Shown in pieces: positions 63,201 through 64,000 of a stretch of 64,000 nucleotides of DNA; the first letter of the stretch is position 1, and every line of letters begins with the position of its first letter. The DNA lies in NCBI GenBank assembly GCA_004794655.1, contig SMMW01000595.1, forward strand, positions 484,101-548,100. Direction: 5' to 3'. This stretch comes from Marisa cornuarietis (taxonomy: Eukaryota; Mollusca; Gastropoda; Architaenioglossa; Ampullariidae). The translations under genes were made by a program, and so were the position numbers. The notes under the pieces were generated by a model. That model did not search any database. It saw only the letters and a list, made by a program, of their open reading frames with translations, and was not told the DNA's origin.

Positions 63201-64000
63201 AAAATTTTTAAATGTAGGGCTGCGTCGTCTAGGCAGTTTTCTAAGCCACCAAACCCAATATTTGTCAAGACACCATTTCTTAATACGATGAGGCCTATGC
63301 CTTCGATTCCGGACGCTTCCCTTGCACTCTTTAGCCTGTTTATCTGTAACAAGCAGTCTCCAATATTATTCAGCAAATTCATAACATCAGTATGTTTAAA
63401 TGATTTAACTTGTGCAGTTTACATTCTAGTATATCCTCTGATAAGACACTATTACTGGCCAATGTGTCATGACTTTTCTTTTCTAACTAGGGACACTTAT
63501 ACAGGACAGTTGAAGAGTTTCATCATCTTTTGCATCTGGACTTTCAGAATCTGAAGGAAATGTAAAAAATTTGATCAGACTCTGTGTAATGCAGTAGCAT
63601 AGGAAAAGGGTGGCGAAAGGGGTGCAGCTGGTCTGGCCCTTCAAAAATGTTACTGAGGAGGTAAGAATGTAAATGTTATTCACTGTCAGCATGAAGTTTG
63701 ATCCCCTCCTGTCACAAATCAAAGCATCTTTCTAGCACCACTGTAATGTCCTATCTTTTCACAAGATATTGCAGATATTACATTAGAAAAATGCACAATG
63801 ATTTAAACAAATAACAATTTTTTAGCTATGAGCAGTTTTGTAGTAACAGTATGAACTGTAGTAACAAAAACCTGTAAACTGTAGTAAAAAATGTAAAACC
63901 TTACCAATTTCATTATCTTTTGAAGGCAGTTGACAGAATTAGATTTATTTCCAGTCTTAGCTTTTTGTTTGTAGCTATTTTTCGTTTCAGTGCTTAGCTG
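60259..64000 (-). CDS. Unrecognised spliced gene, 3' seven exons (5' end beyond the window), at least 299 aa
   Basis: Minus-strand exons, in transcript order: 64000-63905 (partial), 63550-63503, 63343-63169, 62880-62818, 62272-62113, 61217-61027, 60425-60259. They sum to 900 nt with the stop, and every junction is GT-AG with matching phase. The middle part contains GIGLIVLRNGVLTNIGFGG. The next part contains MSGVPPLLPLRPAGKLNIKQ. Exon 6 carries three copies of an 11-residue Ala-rich unit (VTDLPQAAAVE and variants). Then a basic patch (HKR, SKAENMSKKQKW) leads to a helical C-terminus ending LEIYLKLSQQRK. The stop TAA overlaps an AATAAA on the minus strand (60260-60255). I do not recognise the family. 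The second exon (16 codons) is the least certain, because another frame of it (DSESPDAKDDETLQ) also looks protein-like. The gene converges on the KDZ-type gene. Confidence 0.65.
61086..61202 (-). repeat. 33-bp coding tandem repeat (three copies) in exon 6 of the minus-strand gene
   Basis: Three copies of a 33-bp unit encode VTDLPQAAAVE, VTDSPQAAAVE and VTDVPQAAAVP in the inferred frame. The unit length is a multiple of three, so copy-number change would keep the frame. The segment is Ala/Pro/Val rich and is probably a disordered linker between the KLNIKQ-containing part and the C-terminal helices. Confidence 0.75.

Noticed and set aside
63503..63550. Alternative reading frame (DSESPDAKDDETLQ) for the second exon of the minus gene
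   Set aside because: It looks like an acidic linker, but its phase does not fit the open neighbours. The phase-0 reading joins both sides in frame, so I used that and lowered confidence.

Overview
This window looks like nuclear DNA from an invertebrate animal. The evidence is spliced genes with GT-AG introns, very many (CA)n, (ATC)n and tetranucleotide microsatellites, tRNA-derived SINEs, several non-LTR retrotransposon families and a short interstitial TTAGGG-type tract. A mollusc, perhaps a gastropod, fits best, but this is inferred from repeat style and not from a diagnostic gene. Nothing suggests a prokaryote or a virus.

Positions 1-46,300 are gene-poor. I find no convincing host exon there. 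The stretch holds minisatellites at 0.4-0.9, 19.7, 33.7-34.3 and 37.4-38.8 kb, and many microsatellites. It also holds two tRNA-derived SINE families, a MITE-like inverted repeat (4.18-4.45 kb), and decayed LINE pieces (5.3, 8.3-8.9, 41.2-42.0 and 45.4-45.8 kb).

Positions 47,060-53,909 (+) hold the main gene. It is a 14-exon model with no stop or frameshift, whose phases agree at all 13 introns, and it encodes an 804-residue KDZ-type (Kyakuja-Dileera-Zisupton) transposase-like protein. The zinc-binding Cys cluster and the candidate acidic catalytic residues are all present. A polyadenylation signal follows at 54,323.

Positions 60,259-64,000 (-) hold a second spliced gene that runs off the right edge. 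Seven phase-consistent exons give at least 299 residues of a protein I do not recognise, with a threefold 11-residue repeat. The two genes converge. The 6.3 kb between them contains a LINE reverse-transcriptase fragment, a P/THAP9-like transposase pseudogene with a near-perfect 68-bp inverted repeat, a SINE, and a 353-bp retroposed sequence with an A-tail and 16-bp target-site duplications.

The most useful leads are the intact KDZ-type gene, the unidentified convergent gene and whether the two form one system, and the 81-bp higher-order minisatellite that is open on both strands. All splice sites were placed by eye from motif and phase, so transcript data are needed to confirm them.
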